Part shown: positions 8,712-17,965 of the stretch, in pieces
Numbering within the stretch: position 1 is the stretch's first letter
How the letters are laid out: every line of letters begins with the position of its first letter
NCBI RefSeq assembly: GCF_041737375.1
Contig: NZ_JBGSRV010000010.1
Location: forward strand, 372,001 to 436,000
DNA: 64,000 bases
Origin: Vampirovibrio sp041737375
GTDB lineage: Bacteria > Cyanobacteriota > Vampirovibrionia > Vampirovibrionales > Vampirovibrionaceae
Direction of reading: 5' to 3'
Translations under genes and position numbers: made by a program
Notes under the pieces: generated by a model
Seen by the model: only the letters and a program-made list of their open reading frames with translations
The model's database searches: none
Told to the model about the DNA's origin: nothing

Positions 8712-9692
8712 TTAAACGGGAATCATTTCCATCTTGCGCTCAGCCATTTCAAGCACCCGCACCACATGATAGCCATTCATGCCATTGGTTTTAGGGTCAT
8801 AGCCATGACGCATGCAGTTAATAAACTGCTGGCACTCCAGCTTGAGGGGTTCAATATCCAGATACTCTGGAAATTCCTCAATGGGGCCGCTGACATCGTC
8901 CTTGTTGAAAATATGTAACTTATTCTCTCCCAAGGTGTCATCAATCATGGCGCTACGTTCAGTGCCCCGTACCAGCAGTTTCACCTGCTTGATGGGATGC
9001 ACCCAGCTGATATGGATATGTCCAGCCACATCATTGGGGAAAACCATATCAATGTGCGCGTCATCCACCAGTCCATCTTCCCGGTTCTGGTAGCCAATCA
9101 CAGATACAATATCCTCAGGCTCCTGATCCATCAGGTAGGACATCATCGACACATCGTGGGGGGCCAAGTCCCAAATCACGCTTTTGTCCGGACGAAATTT
9201 ATTGGTATTCAGCCGATCGCTGGCAATACTTTTGATTTGCCCCAGATACCCTTCTCGAATCAGCTGGCGCAGGCGGTTGACCGCCGGATGATAAAGCAGC
9301 AAATGCCCCACCATCAACACCCGATCCAGCTTGCTGGCCAGTGCGTTTAGCTCCAGGGTTTGCTCAGAGCTGGTGGCCACCGGTTTTTCCACATAAACGT
9401 GCTTACCGGCTAGCAAAGCGCTTTTGGCAAGCTCGTAATGGGTAAAGCTGGGGGTGGCAATTACCACACCGTTTACCAAAGGGTCGTTAAACACCTCATC
9501 AAAACGATTGGTGGTTTGAATATGGCGATACTGTTTCTGCAATACGCTCAGTGTGTCCGGGTTCAGATCACAAATTTTGTAAAGAAAACCCAAATTGTCG
9601 AAATTTCGCACCAAATTTTTGCCCCAGTTACCGCAACCAATCACGGCAATTTTTTCCAGGTGGGTGTTGTCCATATCAAAAGGGGTGGTCAT
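8712..9692 (-). CDS. Gfo/Idh/MocA family NAD(P)-dependent oxidoreductase
   Basis: Members oxidise or reduce sugar and sugar-nucleotide hydroxyls with NAD(P). The 326 residues start with a Rossmann fold (GCGNWG at about 19-24). They carry the family hallmark EKPVA near residue 100, and the second domain has WDLAPHDVSMM, whose Asp/His are typical of this group. The sequence style resembles enzymes making UDP-N-acetyl-sugar derivatives for surface glycans, but the substrate cannot be assigned. It is a single gene on the minus strand. Confidence 0.85.
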   Translation of the reverse strand: MTTPFDMDNTHLEKIAVIGCGNWGKNLVRNFDNLGFLYKICDLNPDTLSVLQKQYRHIQTTNRFDEVFNDPLVNGVVIATPSFTHYELAKSALLAGKHVYVEKPVATSSEQTLELNALASKLDRVLMVGHLLLYHPAVNRLRQLIREGYLGQIKSIASDRLNTNKFRPDKSVIWDLAPHDVSMMSYLMDQEPEDIVSVIGYQNREDGLVDDAHIDMVFPNDVAGHIHISWVHPIKQVKLLVRGTERSAMIDDTLGENKLHIFNKDDVSGPIEEFPEYLDIEPLKLECQQFINCMRHGYDPKTNGMNGYHVVRVLEMAERKMEMIPV

Positions 9693-9768
9693 GGGCGTCT
9701 TTCGGAAAGTGGATTCTGTAAATTTGGCACCAAGCCTATTTAGTTTACAGCTTAATTGGGATTAGAAT

Positions 9769-9800
9769 AAACCAAAAGCCCTCGGCAAGCTACCGAAGGC
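9769..9800 (-). terminator. Possible minus-strand terminator upstream of the oxidoreductase gene
   Basis: An 8-bp stem (9778-9785 with 9793-9800, one G-T pair on the minus strand) is followed on that strand by TTTTGGTTT. It would stop antisense transcription coming out of alr before the Gfo/Idh/MocA gene. No gene obviously needs it. Confidence 0.4.
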
Positions 9801-9836
9801 AATGCCCCTACACGACCGAAAGCTTGGCCCAGCCCC

Positions 9837-11018
9837 ATGAAATCCCTGAGAAACGTACCCCTTCAACCCCGCCGAGACGCCTGGGTTGAAATTAATTTGG
9901 GCGCCATTGAGGAAAACGCAAGGGCCATTAGAAAGCTGGTTCCAGCCCATGTGTCCCTGATGGCCATTGTCAAAGCTGATGCCTATGGTCATGGCTCTGC
10001 CATGGTGCTGAACACGCTGGGTGCTTCCGGGGTGAGCATGGCAGGCGTGGCGGCCATTGATGAGGCCCTCCACCTGCGAGAAGCGGGCATCAAAATGCCC
10101 ATTCTGGTGATTGGGGTGGTGCCGGACTGGGCCGTGCAATACGCCATCGAATCCGATATACAACTCACCATATTCGCTCAGCATCATGTGGAAAGCCTTC
10201 GCAAAGCCTACCAACAGGCCTATCAGAAAGAGGGAAAGGCCTTTAAAGTTCACGTTAAAGTGGATACCGGCATGCATCGCATTGGCATTGGCTGGGAAGA
10301 GGCCGCAGACTTTATCCGGCAATGCCAACAGCTCCCCTTTATCCAGCTAGAAGGTGTTTTTACCCATTTGGCCGATAGCCACGATAGCGCTTTAAGTCAA
10401 CCCCAACTGGATCGCTGGCGACAAGTTTGCTCCCAAATCGACCCTTTGCCTCGCTATATTCATATTTCCAACTCCGGGCATGCCTTGTGTCCCCATGCCT
10501 GGGATGCGGATTCACCCTCGGCCACGGGCAACAACTTGGCCCGCTTGGGCATTGGCTTTTTTGGGTACGGCAATCATCCCCAGCAAACCAATCTTGTCCT
10601 AAAACCGGCCATGAGCCTCAAGGCCCGGATTATGCATATTCAACAAGTGCCGCCCCGTACGGGGATTAGCTACGGCCACAGCTACCACACCCCAGAAACC
10701 AGCATAAGCCGCATTGCCACTGTGCCTCTAGGTTACTCCGATGGCGTTCCCCGCATTCTATCGGGACAAATTGAGGGGTTACTGGCTGGAAACCGAGTGC
10801 CACAAGTGGGCAAAATCACCATGGATCAAATGATGTTCAACATCACCGATGTGCCAGACGCTCAGGTGGGCGATATCATCACCCTGATTGGTTCTTCTCA
10901 GGCTAACCAGACCGAAGACGCCATTTGGCTGGATGACTGGGCCAAAAAAGCAAATACCATAGAGTATGAGCTGATGTGTGCCTTACGGGTTCGGCTGCCC
11001 AAAACTTATACCCGTTAA
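9837..11018 (+). CDS. alr: Alanine racemase
   Basis: It interconverts L- and D-alanine with PLP, supplying D-Ala for peptidoglycan. The 393 residues have the PLP lysine Lys46 in AIVKADAYGHG, a TIM barrel with VHVKVDTGMHRIG, and the C-terminal domain with the catalytic tyrosine in TGISYGHSY. The later motifs VPLGYSDG and KITMDQMM are typical. The start lacks a clear ribosome site. It is followed after 50 bp by two oligopeptide-type permease genes. Confidence 0.95.
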   Translation: MKSLRNVPLQPRRDAWVEINLGAIEENARAIRKLVPAHVSLMAIVKADAYGHGSAMVLNTLGASGVSMAGVAAIDEALHLREAGIKMPILVIGVVPDWAVQYAIESDIQLTIFAQHHVESLRKAYQQAYQKEGKAFKVHVKVDTGMHRIGIGWEEAADFIRQCQQLPFIQLEGVFTHLADSHDSALSQPQLDRWRQVCSQIDPLPRYIHISNSGHALCPHAWDADSPSATGNNLARLGIGFFGYGNHPQQTNLVLKPAMSLKARIMHIQQVPPRTGISYGHSYHTPETSISRIATVPLGYSDGVPRILSGQIEGLLAGNRVPQVGKITMDQMMFNITDVPDAQVGDIITLIGSSQANQTEDAIWLDDWAKKANTIEYELMCALRVRLPKTYTR

Positions 11019-11068
11019 ACGGCAGGTTCAGTCACACAACCGGGCCGTTCTCCGCTATGATAAAGGGT

Positions 11069-11995
11069 ATGCCCAGCCTGATTTTAAGACGATTTTTAAC
11101 CGGCCTGCTGACCCTGTTTGTGGTCATCAGCCTTACCTTTTTGCTGCTGCGGCTCATGCCGGGCGGCCCTTTTGATCAGGACCGCAAGCTCCCCCCAGCC
11201 ATTCAGGCCAACATTGAGGCCCAATATCACCTGAATGAGCCGCTGTGGAAGCAATATGGCATTTACATCAACGGCATTCTGCACGGCGATTTGGGTCCTT
11301 CCTTCAAGTACAAATCCCGCTCGGTCAGCGATATCGTCAGTGAGGCCACCCTGACTTCCGCCAAACTGGGCTTTTTGGCACTGGCCATTGGCGTACTGCT
11401 GGGCACCCTTCTGGGCACCGTAGCCGGATTAAGCCGAAACCGCATGGTGGATGGGCTGCTAACCCTCACCGGCGTGGCCAGTATCTCCACGCCGCTGTTT
11501 ATCTTCGGGGGCTTTTTGGTACTGTTGTTTTCCCTGAATTTAAACTGGTTGCCAGCCGCCACACTGGAAACCCCCAAGCATTACATTTTGCCAGTGCTCA
11601 CCCTGTCTCTGATGCCCTTTTCCTACGCCTTTCTGCTGGTACGCACCACCGTTCGGGAGGTACGATCCCAGCAGTACGTTCTCATCAAACGCAGTGAAGG
11701 ACTGTCTGAAGGGGTGATCGCCGTTCGGCATATCCTCAGAAATTCTTTGATTCCGCTGGTTTCCATTTTGGGCCCCATTGCCGCCGCCATTATTACCGGC
11801 TCTTTCGCGGTAGAATACATTTTCGCCATCCCCGGCCTGGGCAAGCATTTTGTAACCGCGGTCAGTAACCGGGATTATACGCTGGTGGTGGGCATTACCA
11901 TTATTTACGGCCTCACCCTCATTGTGTTCAACACCGTAACCGATATTGTGTACGGTTTTTTAGACCCCCGCCTGCGGGAAGAGGCCAAAGGATGA
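11069..11995 (+). CDS. Oligopeptide/dipeptide ABC transporter permease, OppB/DppB type
   Basis: This inner-membrane permease has a first helix right after the ILRRF start motif and a periplasmic loop with MPGGPFD. Further helices follow, along with the cytoplasmic ATPase contact (EAA) loop around VRTTVREVRSQQYV...RSEGLS. The ATG at 11069 gives 308 residues, close to family size. An ATG 12 bases upstream overlaps a TATGAT hexamer that could be the -10 box. It overlaps the partner gene by ATGA. No ATPase or binding-protein gene is adjacent, so those must be encoded elsewhere. Confidence 0.9.
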   Translation: MPSLILRRFLTGLLTLFVVISLTFLLLRLMPGGPFDQDRKLPPAIQANIEAQYHLNEPLWKQYGIYINGILHGDLGPSFKYKSRSVSDIVSEATLTSAKLGFLALAIGVLLGTLLGTVAGLSRNRMVDGLLTLTGVASISTPLFIFGGFLVLLFSLNLNWLPAATLETPKHYILPVLTLSLMPFSYAFLLVRTTVREVRSQQYVLIKRSEGLSEGVIAVRHILRNSLIPLVSILGPIAAAIITGSFAVEYIFAIPGLGKHFVTAVSNRDYTLVVGITIIYGLTLIVFNTVTDIVYGFLDPRLREEAKG

Positions 11996-12873
11996 GCGCT
12001 GAAGTAATTGCGGTTCGTCCGGGCGCCGCTCCCAAAAAGAAAACCCCGTTTTTCAAAACGCCCAAGCTATTGTGGAGCAGTGCTTTTCTGGCCATCATTT
12101 TGTTACTGGCTTTATGGGGCCCCCTACTCGGCCCCGATCCCAACGCCATTTACCCGGATATTCCAACCGCCGCACCCTGGCCTTACGCCGGGCATGTGGC
12201 TGGCCACTGGTTTGGCACCGATGATTTGGGTCGGGATTTATTGAGCCGAACCGCCGTGGGGGCCAGAATTTCCTTGCTGATTGGGTTAGCCACAGCGGTT
12301 GTGGCCGTGGTGATTGGTACCTTGTACGGTACCATTGCGGCCATGCTGGAAGGCAAAGTCGATACCCTGATGATGCGAATCATTGATATTATTTACTCCT
12401 TGCCCTCCCTGATGATTGTGATCCTGTTCAGCGTGTTTCTGGGGCGGGGCATTACCAGTCTGGTTCTGGCCCTGGCCCTGTTTAGCTGGCCGGATACCGC
12501 CCGTATCATTCGGGGACAAATTTTAAGCATCAAGCGAGAAGAGTTTGTGGAAGCGTTCCACAGTATTGGGGGCAAAACCCCCATGCTGATTTGGAAGCAT
12601 TTTATCCCCAATACCATGGGGCTGATTATACTAACCGCCACCATTACCGTGCCACGGGCCATTTTAACGGAGTCCACCCTCAGCTTTATTGGGCTGGGCG
12701 TTGAGCCGCCCCTAAGCAGCTGGGGAACGCTGGCCAGTGAAGGCTGGCAACTGGTGCGGGTAGCCCCTCACATGCTGTTTTTTCCGGCCATCCTGATTTT
12801 TTCAACCATGATTGCCTTTAACCTGCTGGGCGATGGACTGCGTGAACTGTTCGACCCTAAAAAAGGCCGCTAG
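11992..12873 (+). CDS. Oligopeptide/dipeptide ABC transporter permease, OppC/DppC type
   Basis: This 293-residue partner of the preceding permease is translationally coupled to it (ATGA overlap). The N-terminal cytoplasmic segment and first helix are followed by the family motif FGTDDLGRDLLSRTAVGARISL (cited here as FGTDDLGRD plus RDLLSR). The EAA loop is around REEFVEAFHSIGG, and LGVEPPLSSWG is near the C-terminus. The substrates could be peptides, perhaps murein peptides given alr upstream, but that is inference. Confidence 0.9.
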   Translation: MSAEVIAVRPGAAPKKKTPFFKTPKLLWSSAFLAIILLLALWGPLLGPDPNAIYPDIPTAAPWPYAGHVAGHWFGTDDLGRDLLSRTAVGARISLLIGLATAVVAVVIGTLYGTIAAMLEGKVDTLMMRIIDIIYSLPSLMIVILFSVFLGRGITSLVLALALFSWPDTARIIRGQILSIKREEFVEAFHSIGGKTPMLIWKHFIPNTMGLIILTATITVPRAILTESTLSFIGLGVEPPLSSWGTLASEGWQLVRVAPHMLFFPAILIFSTMIAFNLLGDGLRELFDPKKGR

Positions 12874-12916
12874 GTTGGCAGCGTAGCTTTTTTCTGGCCA
12901 ACCAGCGCCACACACA

Positions 12917-12948
12917 CAAAAGCTCTGACTGATACGCCAGAGCTTTTG
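12917..12948. terminator. Bidirectional terminator
   Basis: A perfect 11-bp stem (12917-12927 with 12938-12948) is flanked by A and T runs. It separates the convergent permease and parvulin genes. Confidence 0.85.
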
Positions 12949-12972
12949 CAGGATTCAATCGCTGAAACCGAA

Positions 12973-13266
12973 CTATTTGGTCTCGGTTACGGTTAAAATA
13001 TGCCAGCCAAACTGGGTTTGTACCGGCTCGGACAATTCGCCAACCGGCAGTTCAAACGCCACTTTATCGAACTGGGGAACCATACGGCCACGGGTGAAGA
13101 ATCCCAAATCGCCACCTTGAGCGCCCGAGGGGCATTTGGAAACCGCTTTGGCCACTTCGGCAAAGGTTTTGCCTTCCAAAATTTCTTTACGGCACTGCTC
13201 GGCTTCGCCTTGGGTGCCCACTAACAAGTGGCTGGCCCGAACTTCGAGGGTAGAGGTTTCAGTCAT
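12973..13266 (-). CDS. Parvulin-type peptidyl-prolyl isomerase
   Basis: It speeds cis-trans isomerisation of prolyl bonds. The 97 residues are a lone parvulin domain: RASHLLV near the start, then the GGDLGFFTRGRMVPQFDKVAF block and FGWHILTV at the end. The ATG at 13266 has AAGGAAG six bases upstream. A longer frame would add 21 basic residues without a ribosome site. With the short start there is no signal peptide, so it acts in the cytoplasm. Confidence 0.9.
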   Translation of the reverse strand: MTETSTLEVRASHLLVGTQGEAEQCRKEILEGKTFAEVAKAVSKCPSGAQGGDLGFFTRGRMVPQFDKVAFELPVGELSEPVQTQFGWHILTVTETK

Positions 13267-13391
13267 GGTTAACTTCCTTTTGCCCGTTTTGGGCTTTCTG
13301 ACAAACAAATTGAACAGGTTAAACATCAAAGCATTCCTGTCTGGATTTCAAAAAACTATTCCTTACTCTCCCCCTCAAGTCAAGTTTAAAC

Positions 13392-14207
13392 TTAAGGCTG
13401 AGACGGCAAACCCATGGCCGAGGCCTTACCGTTCACAAAGGATACCACCTTATCAATCACCGTCTCACGCTCGTTGTCCAGCAACAGCACATGATCCGAT
13501 TTTTCCAGCCACAGCACTTCATTGTGGGGGCAAGCAAGCCGTTCCATCAAAATTTTAGCCCCGGTGGCGCAAACCACCCGATCGGCGGTGGACTGAATAA
13601 TCAGGGTAGGACTGTTGACGGTTTCCAGCTCCCCATCCACCAGTTTAATTAACTCCAGCGCACTGCGAACAGAAGGGATGTTGAAGGTTTTAAAAAACGA
13701 GGCCTTCAAGGCCAGCGCATGCATTTGCGGGTCGCTAATGGGCAGTCGCCAACGGGGAATTTGGCGAATGATGGTGCTTAAAGAGCGCACATAACGCTCT
13801 GGCTGAAGCAGGTAATACCACTCCATGCGTACCTTCAGAAACGGACTGAGTAAAATAAGCCGATGCACAGGGCTGGTGGCCGCATAATCCGCCGCAAGAT
13901 GCAGGCCCAGCATACAGCCGGTGGAAAACCCGATGACAGAGACTTTTTGATGAGAGGCCAGCAAGGTTTGATAATGCTCCTGAACCTTTTCGTACCACTG
14001 TTGCCAGGTAGAAGCGGGCATCCGGTGAGACGGTTGATCATGTCCCGGATAGTTGAACCCGGAAACCGCATAGCCCTGCTTCAGCAAAGCTTCGGCCAAG
14101 GGTCGCATTTCATAAACACCGCCCCCCAGCCCGTGCAGAAATAGAAAGGCTTCCTGCGCCCCTTGCTCTGGCTGAAAATAAAAAGGGTCGTTGTTTAACT
14201 GGATCAT
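13392..14207 (-). CDS. Alpha/beta hydrolase (carboxylesterase or lipase like)
   Basis: The 271 residues show an alpha/beta hydrolase fold. FLHGLGGG near residue 23 forms the oxyanion region, and GFSTG near residue 93 holds the nucleophile serine. The acid is probably Asp in STADRVV and the base His in KSDHVLLLD. The pattern resembles the Est30/monoglyceride lipase group. There is no signal peptide. It is followed by a 130-bp gap to the kdsC-like gene on the same strand. The substrate is unknown. Confidence 0.82.
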   Translation of the reverse strand: MIQLNNDPFYFQPEQGAQEAFLFLHGLGGGVYEMRPLAEALLKQGYAVSGFNYPGHDQPSHRMPASTWQQWYEKVQEHYQTLLASHQKVSVIGFSTGCMLGLHLAADYAATSPVHRLILLSPFLKVRMEWYYLLQPERYVRSLSTIIRQIPRWRLPISDPQMHALALKASFFKTFNIPSVRSALELIKLVDGELETVNSPTLIIQSTADRVVCATGAKILMERLACPHNEVLWLEKSDHVLLLDNERETVIDKVVSFVNGKASAMGLPSQP

Positions 14208-14339
14208 TGCAAACCACTTTCTACTTAGGTTGCTATGGGTGCAGCCTTGGCTCTCTCTGATTGCATTGACCTGACCGGCAATGGGATTCTTACTGACTTT
14301 ATCGACCCCATGCAGCTTATTCTTTAATTTACGGGTAAT

Positions 14340-14891
14340 TTACTGGGTCAAAAACGAGGCTTCAGCCTCAGCAACCGGGCACTGACTGTCTAGAACCAAT
14401 TCCAGAATTTCTCGAACGGCCCCATGGCCACCGGGATAGCGAGAGACAAAATGGGCCATCGCCAGAACTTCACGGGCGGCATCGGCAGGACAGGCGGAAA
14501 AGCCCACGGCTTCAATACAGGGAATGTCCGGCAAATCATCGCCCACATACAACACCTGTTCCAGCGTTAAATCTAGTTCGGCCACCAGTTTTTGCAAGGC
14601 CGGCAGCTTGGTTTTCATTTTCTGAATGAGGTGTTGAATACCCAACTCCTCGGCCCGACGGGTCACCATGACCGACTCACGGGCGGTGATAATCGCAAAT
14701 TGCAGCCCGTTTTTAATGCCCAACGAAATGCCCAGGCCGTCTTTGACGTTAAAGCTCTTGATTTCGTCTCCGGCTGAGGTGTAGGTAATTTTACCGTCCG
14801 TTAACACCCCGTCCACATCCAGAACCACCAAACGAATGGGGCGAGCACGGTCGAAATGCACAAAGGCTGATTCTTGAGCTTGTGGGTTCAT
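14340..14891 (-). CDS. KdsC-type HAD phosphatase (3-deoxy-manno-octulosonate-8-phosphate phosphatase)
   Basis: KdsC removes phosphate from Kdo-8-P on the path to lipopolysaccharide inner core. The protein has the HAD motif LDVDGVLTDG with two catalytic Asp, IITARES as motif II, a lysine in the KMKTKLPAL region, and GDDLPDIPC as motif IV. There is no cap domain, as in the tetrameric KdsC group. The ATG at 14891 gives 183 residues, and a TTG six codons upstream is possible. Related YrbI-like phosphatases acting on other nonulosonates cannot be excluded. Confidence 0.85.
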   Translation of the reverse strand: MNPQAQESAFVHFDRARPIRLVVLDVDGVLTDGKITYTSAGDEIKSFNVKDGLGISLGIKNGLQFAIITARESVMVTRRAEELGIQHLIQKMKTKLPALQKLVAELDLTLEQVLYVGDDLPDIPCIEAVGFSACPADAAREVLAMAHFVSRYPGGHGAVREILELVLDSQCPVAEAEASFLTQ

Positions 14892-14995
14892 CAATAAAAA
14901 AGCTTTCAATTTGACTCAACGCTACGCACTATTTCAATTGTATCGGCTTTTATTCCCAAGAACCCTTAATTAACCGGAATTAACCGGAAAAATCA

Positions 14996-16432
14996 ATGTC
15001 CCAAGTCTCGTTTACGCCCCGAATTCATCCGGGTGTTCCGCCGACCAAAACTGCGAATAGGATAGCACAAGCCCCCGTCTTTCAAGGGGGCCAGCCTGCG
15101 GATGCCAGTAACATTCAGGTTTCTTCTGCCTTTTACAAGGCCAAACCTTGGCCTTGGCTCATTCGCTCGTTTCAGGGAGGGGTACACCATTTCCTATCCA
15201 GACCGCTGGGCTTTCAGCTACATATAGCCAAGGCCGATGTTCAACGATTGCAAGCGTTGCAGAAACAAACCGGTGGCCTCATTCTGGCCCCCAATCATGC
15301 CAATTTGGCAGACGCCTTTAGCCTACAGGAACTAGGGCGTCAAACCGGAATTTATCCGGCAACCATGGCCGCTTTAGAAGATTTTGACCGTAAAATCGCC
15401 AACCTGCCCTACCAACTGGTTTGGCCGGTGGTGAGCCGATTGGGCTACTTTTCGGTGAATCCGGGCAATCAAAGCTTAAAGCAAAGCAACGCCTACGCCC
15501 AAGCCCTGTTACAACAAGGGCAAAAACCGCTTTGCATTTTCCCGGAAGGCAGAGTGACCTGGAGCAACCACGCCATTGGCCCATGCCGAAATGGTGCCAT
15601 GCGGTATGCCCTGCAGTCGGCTCAGGCCAATGACAAGCCCGTTTCAGTGGTGCCCATTGGCATTTACTACCAATATTCGGAAAAAGCCCGGTATCGACTC
15701 GAGAAAATGCTGAACCGACAAGAAAAATCGGTGCGAACCGTATTTCCAAAAATGACATTACCGGCCTTACCCAGCAACGGCACTGCTCAAGCACGTATTG
15801 AACGCTTGCTGAACGCCGTTTTGAGCCACTGGGAACAACAGGCCCACCTGCCCAAAGCCAGCCCCTCAGCCTCCCCATCAAACAGAATAGAGGCCATTCA
15901 ACAAGCAGCACTGGGCAAGCTCAATCAAATCTACCACCTCCAACCCCGCCAGCCCAACGATCCCCACCAACAAATTCGCCATCTGTTTCAAGCCATCAAC
16001 CAACAGCAAGTACAAAAAAAGAAGCCCACCGGCTTCAGCTGGCTCAATCAATTCTCCACAGCGTGGAAACAGTATCGTCAGCACCGGAAGGAAACCCAGG
16101 GCCATATTCAAACCCTGCGGGATTTGGAGGTATTGCTGAGCCATCAGCAAACCCTGCCCCTTAAAACAGACCTGACCAGCCAGCTGGAAACCCTGAGCCG
16201 ACTGAATTGCCTGATTTTGGGCAAAAGACCGGACATTATCAGTATTGTGCGAAACTGTAGCGCTCAGGTAAAAGTGGGAAATCCCATTGTGGTGGACCCC
16301 AGCACAGTAAAGCCGGGCCTCCCACTCATTGAACAAGCCAATCAACTCACCCACCAACTGCAGAACGAACTTCAACAAGCCGTTCAGGCGGCCAAGCGGC
16401 AAAAAGCCTTGCCCCCACCGGGCCTTGTATAA
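14996..16432 (+). CDS. PlsC-like acyltransferase with a long C-terminal extension
   Basis: The family acylates lysophosphatidate or related acceptors at the membrane. The acyltransferase core lies at about residues 60-275. His101 and Asp106 form the H(X)4D motif (NHANLAD), FPEGR near 183 is the substrate-binding motif, and VPIGIYY follows. The 200-residue C-terminal part is polar, rich in Gln and His, probably helical, and matches no domain that I know. The N-terminal 50 residues also look non-conserved. The acyl acceptor is unknown. Confidence 0.8.
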   Translation: MSQVSFTPRIHPGVPPTKTANRIAQAPVFQGGQPADASNIQVSSAFYKAKPWPWLIRSFQGGVHHFLSRPLGFQLHIAKADVQRLQALQKQTGGLILAPNHANLADAFSLQELGRQTGIYPATMAALEDFDRKIANLPYQLVWPVVSRLGYFSVNPGNQSLKQSNAYAQALLQQGQKPLCIFPEGRVTWSNHAIGPCRNGAMRYALQSAQANDKPVSVVPIGIYYQYSEKARYRLEKMLNRQEKSVRTVFPKMTLPALPSNGTAQARIERLLNAVLSHWEQQAHLPKASPSASPSNRIEAIQQAALGKLNQIYHLQPRQPNDPHQQIRHLFQAINQQQVQKKKPTGFSWLNQFSTAWKQYRQHRKETQGHIQTLRDLEVLLSHQQTLPLKTDLTSQLETLSRLNCLILGKRPDIISIVRNCSAQVKVGNPIVVDPSTVKPGLPLIEQANQLTHQLQNELQQAVQAAKRQKALPPPGLV

Positions 16433-16562
16433 TAAAAAGCAGGTAATAAAACACCCGCAATAACACCAGATACTAAAACAGGGCAATGCATCAAGGGTAG
16501 TGCAAGACATCTGCCATTCTGGAAACCCCCATTAAAGTTGAGACGAAGGGCGGAAATTGAAG

Positions 16563-17831
16563 ATGAAGAAGAATGTTTTGGTCATGATTTTGGCCGGTGG
16601 CGAGGGCAAGCGTTTATCGCCCCTTACGTTAGAGCGGGCCAAGCCTGCGGTGCCTTTTGGCGGTAAATATCGCATCATCGACTTTGTAATCAACAACTTT
16701 ATCAACTCCGAGTATTACAAAATCAAAATTTTGACCCAGTTCAAATCAGACTCCCTGAACCAGCACGTGTCCCGCTGCTGGCCCATGCCCCCCTTCCTGA
16801 ATCAGTTTGTGGATTTGGTACCCGCCCAAATGCGGCTGGGCCAGGAATGGTATAGAGGCACCGCTGATGCCATCTACCAAAACCTGAACCTCATTTATGA
16901 TGAAATGCCCAGCTTGGTGGCCGTTTTTGGGGGCGATCACATCTACAAAATGGATGTGAGCCAGATGATTGATTACCACAAAATGCAATCGGCGGATTTG
17001 AGCATTGCGGCCATTCCAGTGCCGGTGAGTCAAGCCAGCGAGTTTGGCATTATTGAAGTGGACAGCATGTTTCGGGTAACCGGCTGGCAGGAAAAGCCCA
17101 AAACCAACGTGAAGGAAATTCCGGGACGCCCCGGCTGGGCACTGGCTTCCATGGGCAACTACATTTTTAACCGGGAAGTGCTGGTTGAAGAACTGCTGCT
17201 GGATGCCGCCAACGAACATTCCGCCCATGATTTTGGCAAAAACGTGATTGCGGATATGCGGAAAAAAGGGCGACGCATTTTTGTATACGACTTTGGCACC
17301 AACACTGTTCCCGGCCAAAGTGAATTTGAGCAGGGCTACTGGCGGGATGTCGGCACCATTGACGCCTACTGGGAAGCCAACATGGATTTGGTGGATATTT
17401 CTCCGGTGTTTAATCTGTACAACCGGGAATGGCCCGTCAAAACATTCTCCTACCAAGCCCCGCCCGCCAAATATGTATTTGACCAGGAAGAACGGCGAGG
17501 ATTCGCCACCGACTCCATCGTATCCGATGGCTGTATTATCAGCGGGGGCCGTCTGGTGCGTTGTGTGCTCTCTCCCTTTTGCCGGGTGAACAGCTACTCT
17601 CTGGTGGAGGAATCCATTTTGATGCACGGGGTTCATGTGGGACGTCACGCTAAAATTCGGCGGGCCATTATTGATAAAGGCGTAGAAATTCCCGCTCATA
17701 GCCGCATTGGATACGACCGGGAAGAAGATGAACTGAGAGGATTTTATGTGTCCGAAGGAGGCGTCACCGTGGTGCCAAAAGGAGCCATTATTTCCCCACA
17801 CCCAGAACCCCTTGAAGTCCGAAGCTTATAA
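16563..17831 (+). CDS. glgC: Glucose-1-phosphate adenylyltransferase
   Basis: It makes ADP-glucose from ATP and glucose-1-phosphate, the committed step of bacterial glycogen synthesis. The 422 residues include the nucleotide loop LAGGEGKRLSPLT, RAKPAVPFGGKYRIIDF, and the family motif WYRGTADA. Also present are FGGDHIYKMD and the sugar-phosphate site around EKP, and a C-terminal left-handed beta-helix. Start choice is between the ATG at 16563 and a TTG six bases upstream with AAGGG nearby. No other glycogen genes are adjacent. The sequence is closer in style to proteobacterial than to plant or cyanobacterial GlgC, by eye only. Confidence 0.93.
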   Translation: MKKNVLVMILAGGEGKRLSPLTLERAKPAVPFGGKYRIIDFVINNFINSEYYKIKILTQFKSDSLNQHVSRCWPMPPFLNQFVDLVPAQMRLGQEWYRGTADAIYQNLNLIYDEMPSLVAVFGGDHIYKMDVSQMIDYHKMQSADLSIAAIPVPVSQASEFGIIEVDSMFRVTGWQEKPKTNVKEIPGRPGWALASMGNYIFNREVLVEELLLDAANEHSAHDFGKNVIADMRKKGRRIFVYDFGTNTVPGQSEFEQGYWRDVGTIDAYWEANMDLVDISPVFNLYNREWPVKTFSYQAPPAKYVFDQEERRGFATDSIVSDGCIISGGRLVRCVLSPFCRVNSYSLVEESILMHGVHVGRHAKIRRAIIDKGVEIPAHSRIGYDREEDELRGFYVSEGGVTVVPKGAIISPHPEPLEVRSL

Positions 17832-17908
17832 TCTTTTCCCTAAGTGACGCCCTGAATAGCGCCCTTGTGCTGTGCTTTTAAAACACCCTTGCGTCCTGCG
17901 CTTATTTG

Positions 17909-17937
17909 CACTATGAAATAGGAAACTATTTCTAGTG
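17909..17937 (+). repeat. Hairpin with GAAA loop in the leader of the oxygenase gene
   Basis: A 12-bp stem with one bulged T (17909-17921 with 17926-17937) closes on a GAAA tetraloop, 29 bases before the oxygenase start codon. It has no T run. It could be an RNA structure in the leader or the end of the glgC message. Confidence 0.45.
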
Positions 17938-17965
17938 TTCAAGTGGGAATCGAGGAAAAAAATTA

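Noticed and set aside
9762..10328. A 188-codon minus-strand frame overlapping alr, next to a minus-strand hairpin
   Set aside because: The hairpin made it worth a look, but the sequence has shadow composition and alr is certain on the other strand.
14240..14290. Minus-strand resemblance to bacterial SRP RNA (GGTCAGGTC and GCCAAGGC in the right order)
   Set aside because: The obligatory GGAAGGAAGCA core between them is missing and the spacing is too long; it is probably chance.
16746..17801. A 351-codon open frame antisense to glgC
   Set aside because: It is an antisense shadow of a certain gene, with abundant His, Gly and Asn and no ribosome site.
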